NCBI RefSeq assembly: GCF_900105385.1
Contig: NZ_LT629772.1
Span: 1,798,001 to 1,862,000, forward strand
DNA: 64,000 nt
DNA from: Microlunatus soli
Lineage (GTDB): Bacteria; Actinomycetota; Actinomycetes; Propionibacteriales; Propionibacteriaceae
Direction: 5' to 3'
The position numbers and the translations under genes were made by a program. Each line of letters begins with the position of its first letter. Position 1 is the first letter of the stretch. The notes under the pieces were generated by a model. That model was not told where the DNA came from. It searched no databases and was given only the letters and a program-made list of their open reading frames with translations. Positions 44,836-53,718 of this stretch are shown here, one piece after another.

Positions 44836-44853
44836 GTGACAGACCGGTGTCAC
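44836..44853. promoter_or_regulatory. Dyad GTGACA-N6-TGTCAC, candidate WYL operator
   Basis: A perfect inverted repeat 24 bases before the hydrolase ATG in the shared divergent promoter region. A closely similar dyad lies before the second WYL gene at 51.7 kb. Confidence 0.6.
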
Positions 44854-44876
44854 CGGTGCTCCAGCACACTGCTTTC

Positions 44877-45620
44877 ATGACCACGACATCAACGAAGAAC
44901 ATCGCCGAGCAGGCCGCTATCCATGTCGTCCTGGTGCCCGGCTTCTGGATCGGCGGCTGGGCATGGGATGGGGTCCTCCAGCCACTGCGTGAGGCAGGGC
45001 TGACACCACATCCGGTCACGCTGCCCGGGCTGGACGGCGACGGCGACCGTCCGATCGGCGACATCACCAGGACGGAAACGGTCGCGGCCGTCGCGGACCT
45101 GGTCGCCGGGCTCAACGGCGACATCGTGCTGGTCGGGCACAGCGGCGGCGGGCCGCTGATCCAGCAGGTCGCGGACCAAACCCCGGAGCGATTCCGCCGA
45201 CTGGTCTTCGTCGACTCCGGCCCGCTGGTGGACGGCGCGCGGTCGGCGCAACAAACCGACGCCGAGGCGATCCCGTTGCCCAGCTGGCACGATCTCGCCG
45301 AACAGGGCTCGTCGATCGAGGGCATCTCCGCGGACGGACTGGCCCGGTTCGCCGAACGCGCCGTGCCGCAGCCCGCAGCAGTCGCCTGCGCGCCGGTACA
45401 CGTCGGCAACCCGTCCCGACTGCGGATCCCGGTGACCGCGATCTGCACTTCGATCCCGTCCGGCACGTTGCGCGAGCTGGCGACACCCGGCGGACCACTG
45501 TCGACCGAGCTACTCGACTACGCCGACCTGACCTGGGTCGATCTCCGCACCGGGCACTGGCCGATGTTCTCCCGGCCCGACGACCTCGCAGCCGCCCTGG
45601 TCACCGCGGCTCGCGCCTGA
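44877..45620 (+). CDS. Alpha/beta hydrolase
   Basis: 247 aa. Oxyanion loop HVVLVPGFWIGGWAW, nucleophile Ser in LVGHSGGGPL, and a C-terminal His in RTGHWPMFS. The ATG at 44877 follows the dyad operator. It is a soluble esterase-like enzyme whose substrate cannot be told, presumably an inducing ligand of the WYL regulator. Confidence 0.85.
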   Translation: MTTTSTKNIAEQAAIHVVLVPGFWIGGWAWDGVLQPLREAGLTPHPVTLPGLDGDGDRPIGDITRTETVAAVADLVAGLNGDIVLVGHSGGGPLIQQVADQTPERFRRLVFVDSGPLVDGARSAQQTDAEAIPLPSWHDLAEQGSSIEGISADGLARFAERAVPQPAAVACAPVHVGNPSRLRIPVTAICTSIPSGTLRELATPGGPLSTELLDYADLTWVDLRTGHWPMFSRPDDLAAALVTAARA

Positions 45621-45653
45621 CGGACACGGACCGGACTCCTGGCCGCGACGTCG

Positions 45654-46250
45654 TCAGGCAGCGGGCCGGATCCCGGCTCGGATGATCTTGATCTGGGTTT
45701 CGACGTCGACCGTTCCGGCAGGAGAACGGTCAACGAGGAACGCGATGCCGCTGAGCATCTGACACACCGTCTTGGCGTCGACGTCCTCGCGAACCAGGCC
45801 GGCAGCCTTGGCCCGATCGATCACGTCGCGGCTGATCCCGCTCAACTGCTCCTTGCAGAGGTTGAGCGCGGGCCGTTCCTCATCGGTGTTGTCCTCCAGC
45901 AGCGCCTCGTGCAGCCCGCGGAAGAAGTTCTTGTAGTCGACGTAGCGACGCAACCACTCATCGAGGACCTGCTCGTCATCCTCGATCGCGGCCAGCCGAC
46001 GCCCCTCGGCCTCGACCTCGTCGCGCCAGTCCTGCAGTACGGCGAGGTGGAGGTCGGCCCGGCTCGGGAAGTGCCGGTAGAGGGTGCCGGGCCCGACGCC
46101 GGCCCGCTTGGCGATGTCGTCCAAGGATGCGTTGGCGCCGTGCTCGCTGAACGCCTGCCGGGCGACAGCCACCAGCGTGTCGTAGTTCCGCTGGGCATCG
46201 GCCCGCAGTTTGCGACCCTGCGTCGGGTTCGCAGCGATTGTGGCGCGCAT
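45654..46250 (-). CDS. TetR-family transcriptional repressor
   Basis: 198 aa. TetR helix-turn-helix at residues ~20-65 (AFSEHGANASLDDIAKRAGV, then GPGTLYRHFP), followed by an all-helical ligand domain. ATG at 46250 has GGAAG about 5 bases upstream; the ATG at 46265 is an alternative. It is divergent from a DHA2 multidrug exporter, and three operator-like dyads lie between them. Confidence 0.9.
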   Translation of the reverse strand: MRATIAANPTQGRKLRADAQRNYDTLVAVARQAFSEHGANASLDDIAKRAGVGPGTLYRHFPSRADLHLAVLQDWRDEVEAEGRRLAAIEDDEQVLDEWLRRYVDYKNFFRGLHEALLEDNTDEERPALNLCKEQLSGISRDVIDRAKAAGLVREDVDAKTVCQMLSGIAFLVDRSPAGTVDVETQIKIIRAGIRPAA

Positions 46251-46272
46251 CACACTTCCATCCATTGCTAAC

Positions 46273-46369
46273 CGGAGACAGTCTCCATTAATGTATTCGG
46301 AGACGGTCTCCGATTACTCCTCTTCAGATCCGGTGCCGAACCTCAGAGGCAAATCGGAGTCACTCTCCA
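46273..46369. promoter_or_regulatory. Three TetR-type operators
   Basis: CGGAGACAGTCTCC (46273-46286), the perfect CGGAGACGGTCTCCG (46298-46312) and the weaker CGGAGTCACTCTCC (46355-46368) share the form GGAGACNGTCTCC. The first two are spaced 25 bp centre to centre. Confidence 0.75.
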
Positions 46370-46463
46370 GATAACTGTACTCCACCCGTCCGAGCCGCGA
46401 AAGACGCGCTCACCCCACCAATCCAGACCTTGGTAGAAGGCCGAACCTCCTCAAAGGATCGTT

Positions 46464-47924
46464 GTGTCTGCTCAGACCACTGCTCTCCCCGACGGCGTCA
46501 CCACGCCTCCGGGTCGCGCCCGCGCCGGCATCGCGCTGGCCGTCATCCTCACCGCCCAGCTGATGCTCGTGCTGGACGCCACCATCGTCAACGTCGCACT
46601 CCCCGTGATCCGGGGCCAGTTCGGCTTCTCTCCGGCGACCCTGTCCTGGGTGCTGAACGCCTACACCCTCGCCTTCGGCGGCCTGTTGTTGCTCGGCGGC
46701 CGGCTCGGCGACGTCCTCGGCTACCGCCGGACCTTCATGGTCGGCCTGTCGATCTTCGTGATCAGTTCCGCTCTCGGCGGTGCAGCCCAGTCGGCCGAAT
46801 GGCTGATCACCGCGCGCGCCGTCCAGGGCATCGGCGCCGCCCTTGCCGCTCCCGCAGCCCTGTCGCTGTTGACCCGATCCCATCCGGAGGGTCCGGCCCG
46901 TAACCGCGCTCTCGGACTGTTCGCGGCTGTCAGCTCGGGTGGCGCCTCGATCGGCCTGATCCTCGGCGGCGTCCTGACCTCCGGCGCCTCCTGGCGCTGG
47001 TCGTTGTTGATCAACGTCCCGATCGGGATCGCCGCCATCGTGATCGGCAGCCGGCTGCTGCCGGACACCGAACGCCGCCGGGAGCCGTTCGACATCCCCG
47101 GCGCACTCACCGCCGTGATCGGGATGACCTCGCTGGTCGCCGGATTCGTCTGGATCCCCGAGTACGGATGGTCGCTGCGGACCGTGGTCAGCCTCGCCGT
47201 CGGCGTCGCCGCGATGGCTTCGTTCGCGATCATCGAACGACGGGCCGGCTTCCCGCTGTTCGCGCTGCGACTGCTCCGCGAACCCAATCGGGTCACCGCG
47301 CTGCTGGCCTTCATGCTGGTGGTCGGCGGCCAGATGGGCGGCTTCTTCTTCCTGGTGCAGTATCTGCAGGTCGCTCGCGGCTACGACGCCTTCACCTCTG
47401 GGCTGGCGTTCCTCCCGCTGACCGTCGGAATCTTCGCCGTGTCCCGGATCGCTCCCCGGCTGATCACCCGTTACGGGCCGTTCGCGGTCGGGATCGGCGG
47501 CATGATCATCCTGCTCGCGGCCCATCTGATGCTCAGCCGGATCACCCTGGACGGCAACCTGATCGTCGGCGTCCTGCTGCCGATGATGATGCTGGGCATC
47601 GGCGCCGGCGCGACCTTCCTGCCGATGAACATCCGGATCCTGTCCGGGGTTCCGGCTCAGGACGCCGGCTCCGCGTCAGGCATGCTGCAGACAGCCCAGC
47701 AGGCCGGTGGCGCCGCGCTCGGCCTGGCCGTCCTGATCGCCGCCTCCGGGATCGGCTCCACCGGCGCCGGCGCGACGCCGGTGCCGGCGCTGATCACCGG
47801 CATGCACCACGCCTTCGGTACCGCGGTGATTTTCGTCAGCGTCGCCGTCGCTGTCACCGTCGGCGCCCTGATCCGCGAGCGGGTGGTTGCCCGGCGCGCG
47901 GCAGCGCAGGTCGTCGAAATGTGA
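46464..47924 (+). CDS. DHA2-type multidrug MFS exporter
   Basis: 486 aa with 14 predicted transmembrane segments. The helix-1 motif MLVLDATIVNVALPVIRGQF is diagnostic of the EmrB/QacA drug:H+ antiporter group, and the motif A-like GGRLGDVLGYRRTF lies in the first loop. GTG 46464 has AAAGGA upstream. It is probably induced when a hydrophobic drug binds the divergent TetR protein. Confidence 0.93.
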   Translation: MSAQTTALPDGVTTPPGRARAGIALAVILTAQLMLVLDATIVNVALPVIRGQFGFSPATLSWVLNAYTLAFGGLLLLGGRLGDVLGYRRTFMVGLSIFVISSALGGAAQSAEWLITARAVQGIGAALAAPAALSLLTRSHPEGPARNRALGLFAAVSSGGASIGLILGGVLTSGASWRWSLLINVPIGIAAIVIGSRLLPDTERRREPFDIPGALTAVIGMTSLVAGFVWIPEYGWSLRTVVSLAVGVAAMASFAIIERRAGFPLFALRLLREPNRVTALLAFMLVVGGQMGGFFFLVQYLQVARGYDAFTSGLAFLPLTVGIFAVSRIAPRLITRYGPFAVGIGGMIILLAAHLMLSRITLDGNLIVGVLLPMMMLGIGAGATFLPMNIRILSGVPAQDAGSASGMLQTAQQAGGAALGLAVLIAASGIGSTGAGATPVPALITGMHHAFGTAVIFVSVAVAVTVGALIRERVVARRAAAQVVEM

Positions 47925-47934
47925 TGTGATCTCA

Positions 47935-48000
47935 GGGCAGACCGTCGCGCTTGATCTCAAGTGCGGTTCAAGTCCTAGGCTCACCTTCGTCGGTCTGCCC
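47935..48000. terminator. Long-range dyad flanking a promoter
   Basis: GGGCAGACCG (47935-47944) and CGGTCTGCCC (47991-48000) are perfect inverted repeats 46 bases apart. The left arm starts 11 bases past the exporter stop. It could be an unusual terminator or an operator pair around the promoter at 47951-47981. Confidence 0.4.
47951..47981 (+). promoter_or_regulatory. Promoter with 19-bp spacer, MerR-like
   Basis: TTGATC (47951-47956) and TAGGCT (47976-47981) are separated by 19 bp, longer than the normal 17. The spacer holds TCAAGTGCGGTTCAAGT. Such stretched promoters are the hallmark of MerR-type activation, though no merR gene is nearby. Confidence 0.4.
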
Positions 48001-48097
48001 GTGATCATCGTCGGCCTGGTGTCCGGTCAGTCTGCTGGCCCAGGGCACCAGGCACCGGTGGTCACGGGCGATCTTTCGTCACCGAGAAAGGCACCGG

Positions 48098-49561
48098 ATG
48101 TCCCAGCCCACCCCCGCCTCAGCCGGCGTCGGACTGCGTTCCGAGCGCGGTCCGGTGCTCGGCTCGGTCATGCTGGGTACGGCGTTGATCGCGCTGGACG
48201 CGACCATCCTGGCGACCGCCGTACCGTCGGTGGTCTCCGATCTCGGCGGCTTCGCCCAGTTCCCGTGGCTGTTCTCGATCTACGTCCTGGCCCAGGCGGT
48301 GTCGGTGCCGATCTACGGCAAGCTGGCCGACCAGATCGGCCGCAAGCCGATCATGTTGTTCGGGATCGGGCTGTTCGTCCTCGGCTCGATCCTGTGCGGC
48401 ATTGCCTGGTCGATGCCGGCACTGATCGGCTTCCGCGCGGTCCAAGGGCTCGGCGCCGGTGCGATCGGCCCGATGGGAATGACGATCATCGGCGACATCT
48501 ACAGCGTTGCCGAACGCGCCAAGGTGCAGGGTTACGTTGCCAGCGTCTGGGGAATCTCCTCGGTCGTCGGCCCGACCCTGGGCGGCGTTTTCACCGACTT
48601 CATCAGCTGGCGAGCAATCTTCGCCGTGAACATCCCGCTCGGCGTGATCGCTGCCTGGATGCTCTGGCGCAACTTCGACGAATCGGTCACGGCGACCAAA
48701 CACAAGATCGACTTCGCCGGCGCCGCAACTCTGGCGGTCGGGACTTCCTTGATCATCCTCGGTCTGCTCGAAGGTGGCGTGCTGTGGCAATGGTCGTCGC
48801 CGCCGAGTGTGTTGATCTTCGTCGTCGGAGCCGTCGTCCTGGTGTTGTTCGTGATCATCGAACGACATGCCTCCGAGCCGGTGCTGCCGGGCTGGGCCTT
48901 CACCCGGCGGATCTTCGTCGGCGTCTACATCGCTGCGATGGCGGTCGGGGTGCTCACCCTCGGTCTCAGTTCCTACGTCCCGATGTTCGTCCAGGAGGTG
49001 TTGGGAACCAGTGCCCTGATCGCCGGTTTCGCCCTGGCCGGGATGACGCTCGGCTGGCCGGTGGCGGCAAGTCAGGCAGGCAAGATCTATCTGCGGATCG
49101 GGTTCCGCAACACGGCGTTGATCGGTGGCGTCTTCGGTCTCGTCGGAACGGCGTCGTTGCTGTTGCTGGGACCCGGATCGTCACCGGTGCAGGTCGGCCT
49201 GAGCTGCGTGGTGATCGGCATCGGGATGGGCCTGATCGCCAGCCCGACGCTGGTGGCGGCTCAGGCCGTCGTCGGTTGGCAGCAACGCGGGGTGGTGACC
49301 GCGACCAACATGTTCGCCCGGTCGATGGGCAGCGCCGTGGGTACCGCGGTCTTCGGCGCGATCGCGAATGCGACGCTGAGTCGCCACGGTGTCGTCGGCA
49401 GCGGCAGTAGTCACGAGGCGGGCAACGGTGCCGCCAGCGGCGTACCGCCGCTGCTGCTCTCCGACGCCGTCCATCAGGTGTTCCTCGGCGCCGTCGTGAT
49501 CGGCGTCCTGATGCTGGTCGCGATCATGATCATCCCGCGGCGGATCGAGACCGCCGAATAA
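48098..49561 (+). CDS. Second DHA2-type MFS exporter
   Basis: 487 aa with 14 transmembrane segments. Helix 1 reads LGTALIALDATILATAVPSV and the first loop GKLADQIGRKPIM (motif A). GAGAAAGG lies before the ATG. It differs clearly from the exporter just upstream (different N terminus and loops), so it is not a recent duplicate. It has its own promoter. Confidence 0.92.
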   Translation: MSQPTPASAGVGLRSERGPVLGSVMLGTALIALDATILATAVPSVVSDLGGFAQFPWLFSIYVLAQAVSVPIYGKLADQIGRKPIMLFGIGLFVLGSILCGIAWSMPALIGFRAVQGLGAGAIGPMGMTIIGDIYSVAERAKVQGYVASVWGISSVVGPTLGGVFTDFISWRAIFAVNIPLGVIAAWMLWRNFDESVTATKHKIDFAGAATLAVGTSLIILGLLEGGVLWQWSSPPSVLIFVVGAVVLVLFVIIERHASEPVLPGWAFTRRIFVGVYIAAMAVGVLTLGLSSYVPMFVQEVLGTSALIAGFALAGMTLGWPVAASQAGKIYLRIGFRNTALIGGVFGLVGTASLLLLGPGSSPVQVGLSCVVIGIGMGLIASPTLVAAQAVVGWQQRGVVTATNMFARSMGSAVGTAVFGAIANATLSRHGVVGSGSSHEAGNGAASGVPPLLLSDAVHQVFLGAVVIGVLMLVAIMIIPRRIETAE

Positions 49562-49754
49562 CAGGGGGTGCCGAACAGAGCGCCGATCGCGACAGGCATC
49601 CCGGGTGATGGCCGCCGGAGAGCAATCCGCTCCCAGTCGGCTCGGAACGGCCCCGCCGGCAGGTATCACCGAACGGGGATCCGATTCTCCGCACCCGCAG
49701 ACCCAAGTCATGGGCGGGGAGCCGGTCCGTCCTCGGCCGACCGGCGTTGCGGAC

Positions 49755-49760
49755 TACAGT
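49755..49760 (+). promoter_or_regulatory. -10 hexamer TACAGT, likely leaderless start
   Basis: TACAGT is 6 bases before the ATG at 49767. Confidence 0.45.
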
Positions 49761-49766
49761 CAAGAC

Positions 49767-51047
49767 ATGTCAACGACGACATCGCGATCTCGGGTCGTGG
49801 CCGGGTTGGTGTCGTTGATCGTCATCGCCGGATGCAGCCAGCCGGAACGGGAGCCTGGCCTCTTCGGCCGGGATACACCTCCCCCGTCGCCGACGATCGC
49901 GGCGTCCGCACCGACCACCTCGCCGCGTCCGCACCCGCAGGTGGTCAACCCTCGGCTGCCGGTCCTCGGGGAACGGGTCTGGACCACCGGTGACGGCAGC
50001 CGGATCAGCTTTCGGATCGCCGTCCACGGATTGCGGCGGATCTCCGGCGGCACCGTTCTGGACTGGTCGATCACGCCGTTGCCGAGCGCCGGGCTGCGGC
50101 CCGGTGATGCCGTACCCGAGACCGTCGACCTGGCAGCAGCGAGCGATCCGAGGACGTTTCGGGTGATCGACACCGATGCTCGACAGGTCTACCGACCGCT
50201 GGTGGATCCCGAAGGCCGGCATTGCCTGTGCACGGCCGACCACCCGCTGCGGGTCGAGGTGACGTCGGTGCGGCAGGTGACCTTCCCCGAACTCCCCGAT
50301 CCGAACGGCGCTGCGCCGTTCGATGTCGACATCCCGTCGGTCGCGCTGTTCACCGGCATCTGGGCGCCCGCTCCCGGCTTCGCCGTCGCCGCCGATCGTG
50401 GCACGGACCTGTCCGGGCCCGCCCATGCCGACTCCGTGATCCATTGGACCCGGTCGTTCCGGTACGGCCCGAGCCGCTCCGGGCAGCTGATGCGGATCGG
50501 CATCATCGGTGTCACCACCTCGCCCGGTTCGACCTCGATGGTCTGGTCGATCTGGACGATCTCATCCGGGTCCGGACTCAGCGCAGGTCGCGCCGGACCG
50601 GTCACCGCCGACACCGACAGCAGGACCGGCCGCGATGTGGCCAGCGGGCCGCGGCTGCGCTATTCGACCTCGTCGCGGCACCACAGAACACTGTCGCCCT
50701 GGCGGGAGGGCGGACGCGACGGCCCCTGTCTGTGCAGCGATCTGGGCGGCTGGACGGCCGGCATGGCGACCGCGCGGAGATCGATCACGGTGATCACCAA
50801 CCTGCCGGCGTTGCCGGCCGGGGTGACATCGGTCGACGTCCTCTTCCCGGGCCTCCAAGCCGTACGCCGGGTGGAGGTCACCCGCGTCCGGCAGCCGGCC
50901 CTGGACACCGGCGGCTGGCACGCGTGGCGCCACTGGCCGCCGGCCAACGATCGACCACCGGCACGAGGCGTCGGCGACTGGCCGACGCCGCTACCGACCG
51001 AGGAGATGGTGCGGCGGACGGTCGTGACGGTCAGGCCGCTGAGCTGA
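49767..51047 (+). CDS. Lipoprotein of unknown function
   Basis: 426 aa. The signal ends in VIAGC near residue 23 and a Pro/Ser/Thr linker follows. The body is rich in beta-strand-like sequence, with Cys pairs in GRHCLCTAD and GPCLCSDLGG, possible disulfides. No family is recognised. Its stop overlaps the convergent gene by 17 bases. Confidence 0.65.
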   Translation: MSTTTSRSRVVAGLVSLIVIAGCSQPEREPGLFGRDTPPPSPTIAASAPTTSPRPHPQVVNPRLPVLGERVWTTGDGSRISFRIAVHGLRRISGGTVLDWSITPLPSAGLRPGDAVPETVDLAAASDPRTFRVIDTDARQVYRPLVDPEGRHCLCTADHPLRVEVTSVRQVTFPELPDPNGAAPFDVDIPSVALFTGIWAPAPGFAVAADRGTDLSGPAHADSVIHWTRSFRYGPSRSGQLMRIGIIGVTTSPGSTSMVWSIWTISSGSGLSAGRAGPVTADTDSRTGRDVASGPRLRYSTSSRHHRTLSPWREGGRDGPCLCSDLGGWTAGMATARRSITVITNLPALPAGVTSVDVLFPGLQAVRRVEVTRVRQPALDTGGWHAWRHWPPANDRPPARGVGDWPTPLPTEEMVRRTVVTVRPLS

Positions 51048-51630
51048 ACCCGGCGTCGCGGCCCATCCAGTTGACGAAGCGCTCGGTCGGGGTCGCGTCG
51101 TCAGCCGGCTCGATCACCGGACCGAACGGGATCTGGCCACGCAACTCGGCCGGGATCCCGCGCCGTGCCGCTTGCAGCGCCGGCTCTACCAGGGCGGGAT
51201 CGGCCTCGGCCGGTTGCCCGGTGGCGACGGCAAGGTCCCAACCGTGGGCGAGGGCCTCACTCAGGTAGTTGCCGATCGCGGCAGCTGCCGGCACCTCACC
51301 CCAGGGCGCGCGAACGGGGGCCGACAGGTCGGCACGCTCCGCCCAGGCCCGTTGTGCTGCCGCCGTCCGACTGCGGTAGCCGTCGGCGATGCCGTCGCCG
51401 GGCAACTCACCGATGAACGGGACGGTGAGTGCGTCCCCGCCCTCGGCCATCACCCGGACCCGGTCGGCGCCGGTGTAGAGATGGCCGATCAGCTGAGCGA
51501 CGTCGAAGTCCGGACACGGGGTCGGCAGTCGCAGTTGATCATCGCCGACTCCGTCGATCAGCGCTGCGACCCATTCCTGGGCGGCGGCGAGTGCGGGACG
51601 CAGATCGGGAACAGCTGTGCTGGTGGTCAT
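51031..51630 (-). CDS. TIGR03086-type metal-binding protein (DinB-like)
   Basis: 199 aa. The N-terminal helix (LRPALAAAQEWVAALIDGVG) with TPCPDFDVAQLIGHLY supplies His and Asp ligands of the mycothiol-dependent maleylpyruvate-isomerase/DinB-like fold; APWGEVPAAAAIGNYLSEAL and HGWDLAVATGQP complete it. ATG at 51630 follows AGGAGAG. It is divergent from a WYL regulator. The family includes mycothiol S-transferase-like enzymes; the reaction here is unknown. Confidence 0.85.
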   Translation of the reverse strand: MTTSTAVPDLRPALAAAQEWVAALIDGVGDDQLRLPTPCPDFDVAQLIGHLYTGADRVRVMAEGGDALTVPFIGELPGDGIADGYRSRTAAAQRAWAERADLSAPVRAPWGEVPAAAAIGNYLSEALAHGWDLAVATGQPAEADPALVEPALQAARRGIPAELRGQIPFGPVIEPADDATPTERFVNWMGRDAGFSSAA

Positions 51631-51715
51631 GATCTCTCCTGGGAGTTCGAAATGGTTGGGCGAAGCAATCCGGCGCCGCGATTCCTGCGACATGAACCAG
51701 CATGCAGCGCAATAG

Positions 51716-51732
51716 GTGACATCTGGTGTCGT
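51716..51732. promoter_or_regulatory. Dyad GTGACA-N5-TGTCGT, candidate WYL operator
   Basis: Matches the dyad at 44836-44853 apart from one base of spacing and one arm change. It lies 24 bases before the WYL start in the shared divergent region. Confidence 0.55.
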
Positions 51733-51755
51733 GTATTTCTGAAAGACTTTCCACC

Positions 51756-52727
51756 ATGAGAGCCGATCGTCTGTTGACCCTGGTGGCGCTGCTGCGTCGG
51801 CACGGGAAGCTGTCGGCCGTCGAGTTGGCCCGTCGCCTGGAAGTGGACCGCCGAACGGTGTTGCGCGATGTCGAAGCGTTGTCCACCGCCGGCTTCGGGA
51901 TCTACACCGAACGAGGCCGCAACGGCGGCATCACACTGCTCCCGGAGTACCGACCGGACGTCGGCGGGCTGACCGCCGATGAGACCCGGGCACTCTTTCT
52001 GGCCGGTGGACAGCCGGCCCTGGCCCGACTGGGACTGGCGGCACCGTTGGCGTCGGCGCTGACCAAACTCGGCGCCGGCCTTCCGTCCGAGCGGCAACGC
52101 CAACTGCTCCGCACCGAGCAACGCATCGTGATCGATCCCGGCGGGTGGACCCCTGACGCCGAGTCACACCCCGACCTCGACCTGCTGCAGCAGGCGGTCT
52201 TCACCGATCGGCGGCTGCGGTTCGACTACCAACCGATGCCACCTCGGCAGGCGGGAATCCGAACCGTCGACCCGTACGGGCTGTTGCAGGCCGGTGATGC
52301 CTGGTATCTGATCGCCGCACATCGCGGCCGTCCACGGACCTACCGCATCTCACGGATGTCGGCGATCCGGCTTCTCCCTCAGCCCAGCAATCGGCCGGAT
52401 GATCTTGACCTACGGGCGCTCTGGGAGCAACTCCGCGGCAGCTACATCGCCGACCGGGCAGGGATCCCGATCAGGTTGCGCACCACACCGCGGTGGATTG
52501 ATCTGGTCCGGCGGACACTGTCGAGCCAACTGGCCGGCCCAGCGGAGGTGACCGTCGACGGCGACGGCGTGATCATGACGGCGCCGGTGATCGGGATCCG
52601 CGGAGCGGTCGGCGTGCTCGCCGGATTCGGCGAGCTGATCGAGGTACTGGAACCGCCGGAGTTGATCAACGGACTGCTCGACGTCGCCCACCACATCCAT
52701 GATCATTACACCCGTACAACCGACTAA
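51756..52727 (+). CDS. WYL-domain transcriptional regulator
   Basis: 323 aa. Winged helix MRADRLLTLVALLRRHGKL, then LEVDRRTVLRDVEALSTAG, and a WYL domain (DPYGLLQAGDAWYLIAAHRG, TYRISRM) with the WCX-type C terminus. The ATG at 51756 fits the family. It shares a divergent region with the TIGR03086 gene and probably represses it. It is closed by a 29-bp hairpin. Confidence 0.88.
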   Translation: MRADRLLTLVALLRRHGKLSAVELARRLEVDRRTVLRDVEALSTAGFGIYTERGRNGGITLLPEYRPDVGGLTADETRALFLAGGQPALARLGLAAPLASALTKLGAGLPSERQRQLLRTEQRIVIDPGGWTPDAESHPDLDLLQQAVFTDRRLRFDYQPMPPRQAGIRTVDPYGLLQAGDAWYLIAAHRGRPRTYRISRMSAIRLLPQPSNRPDDLDLRALWEQLRGSYIADRAGIPIRLRTTPRWIDLVRRTLSSQLAGPAEVTVDGDGVIMTAPVIGIRGAVGVLAGFGELIEVLEPPELINGLLDVAHHIHDHYTRTTD

Positions 52728-52741
52728 CCGCCCACCCCACT

Positions 52742-52808
52742 CCCGCCGACCCGTCAGTTTCTCCCCGACATGCCGGGCGTGTCGGGGAGAAACTGACGGG
52801 TCGGCGGG
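52742..52808. terminator. Perfect 29-bp hairpin between convergent genes
   Basis: Arms 52742-52770 and 52780-52808 pair with no mismatch over 29 bp around a 9-base loop (TGCCGGGCG). It lies between the WYL gene and the HAD gene, whose stops face each other. No U tract follows. Confidence 0.75.
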
Positions 52809-52816
52809 GGTGGAGG

Positions 52817-53638
52817 TCAATCAGCGCTCAGTTCCTCGTCCTCGTGCGGGCTCAGGTCGCGAACCATCGGCACCACATCGGCGATCGAGTCGGTGATCAC
52901 GGTCGGCCGATACGGAAAGGTCTCGACCTTCTCCCGGGTGGTGGACCCGGTCATCACCAGGATGGTCCGCATCCCGGCTTCCAGCCCGGAGATCACGTCG
53001 GTGTCCATCCGGTCGCCGATCATCACCGTCGTCTCGGAGTGTGCCTCGAGCCGATTGAGCGCAGACCGCATCATCAACGGATTCGGCTTGCCGACATAGT
53101 AGGGCTGCAACCCGGTTGCGGTGGTGATCAACGCCGCAACCGACCCGGTCGCCGGCAGCGAGCCGGCCGGCGACGGACCGGTGGCGTCGGGATTGGTGGC
53201 GATGAACTTCGCCCCGCGCTCCAACAACCGGATCGCCCGGGTGATCGCCTCGAAGGAGTAGGTGCGGGTCTCGCCGAGCACGACGTAGTCGGGATCGCTC
53301 TCGGTCATCACGAAACCCGCATCATGCAGTGCCGTGGTCAGGCCTGCCTCGCCGATCACGTACGCAGTGCCGCCCGGACTCTGCTCGGCCAGGAACTGTG
53401 CGGTTGCCAGTGCAGAGGTCCAGATCGATTCCTCGGGGACGTCGATGCCGCTGGCCAGCAGACGTGCCCGCAGGTCACGTGGGGTGAAGATCGAGTTGTT
53501 GGTCAGCACCAGGAACCGACGGCCGGACTCCTGCAGGGCGGCGATGAAGTCGGCGGCACCCGGCAACGGATTCTCCTCGTGCACCAGCACACCGTCCATG
53601 TCGGTCAGCCAGCAGTGCACCGATCTGCGCTCACTCAT
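52817..53638 (-). CDS. HAD-IIA hydrolase (NagD-like phosphatase)
   Basis: 273 aa. HAD motif I DMDGVLVHE, motif II LTNNS, motif III KPNPLM and motif IV GDRMDTDVISG. The C2B cap places it in the HAD-IIA phosphatases (NagD, phosphoglycolate phosphatase group). ATG at 53638 has AACACT 6 bases before it, a weak -10 at the leaderless spacing. It is divergent from the GlcD-like oxidase; both could act in glycolate metabolism (inference). Confidence 0.9.
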   Translation of the reverse strand: MSERRSVHCWLTDMDGVLVHEENPLPGAADFIAALQESGRRFLVLTNNSIFTPRDLRARLLASGIDVPEESIWTSALATAQFLAEQSPGGTAYVIGEAGLTTALHDAGFVMTESDPDYVVLGETRTYSFEAITRAIRLLERGAKFIATNPDATGPSPAGSLPATGSVAALITTATGLQPYYVGKPNPLMMRSALNRLEAHSETTVMIGDRMDTDVISGLEAGMRTILVMTGSTTREKVETFPYRPTVITDSIADVVPMVRDLSPHEDEELSAD

Positions 53639-53706
53639 GGCACCAGTGTTGCCGTTGCGCGGTCTTCGACCAAGCCGCCCGGCGGGAGGTGGGATGACGG
53701 CGGCGT

Positions 53707-53712
53707 TACCGT
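53707..53712 (+). promoter_or_regulatory. -10 hexamer TACCGT, likely leaderless start
   Basis: TACCGT is 6 bases before the GTG at 53719. Confidence 0.45.
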
Positions 53713-53718
53713 TGGCCC

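Noticed and set aside
47961..47985. A T-loop-like GGTTCAAGTCC
   Set aside because: Flanking bases cannot form a T stem or the remaining tRNA arms; it fits a promoter spacer better.
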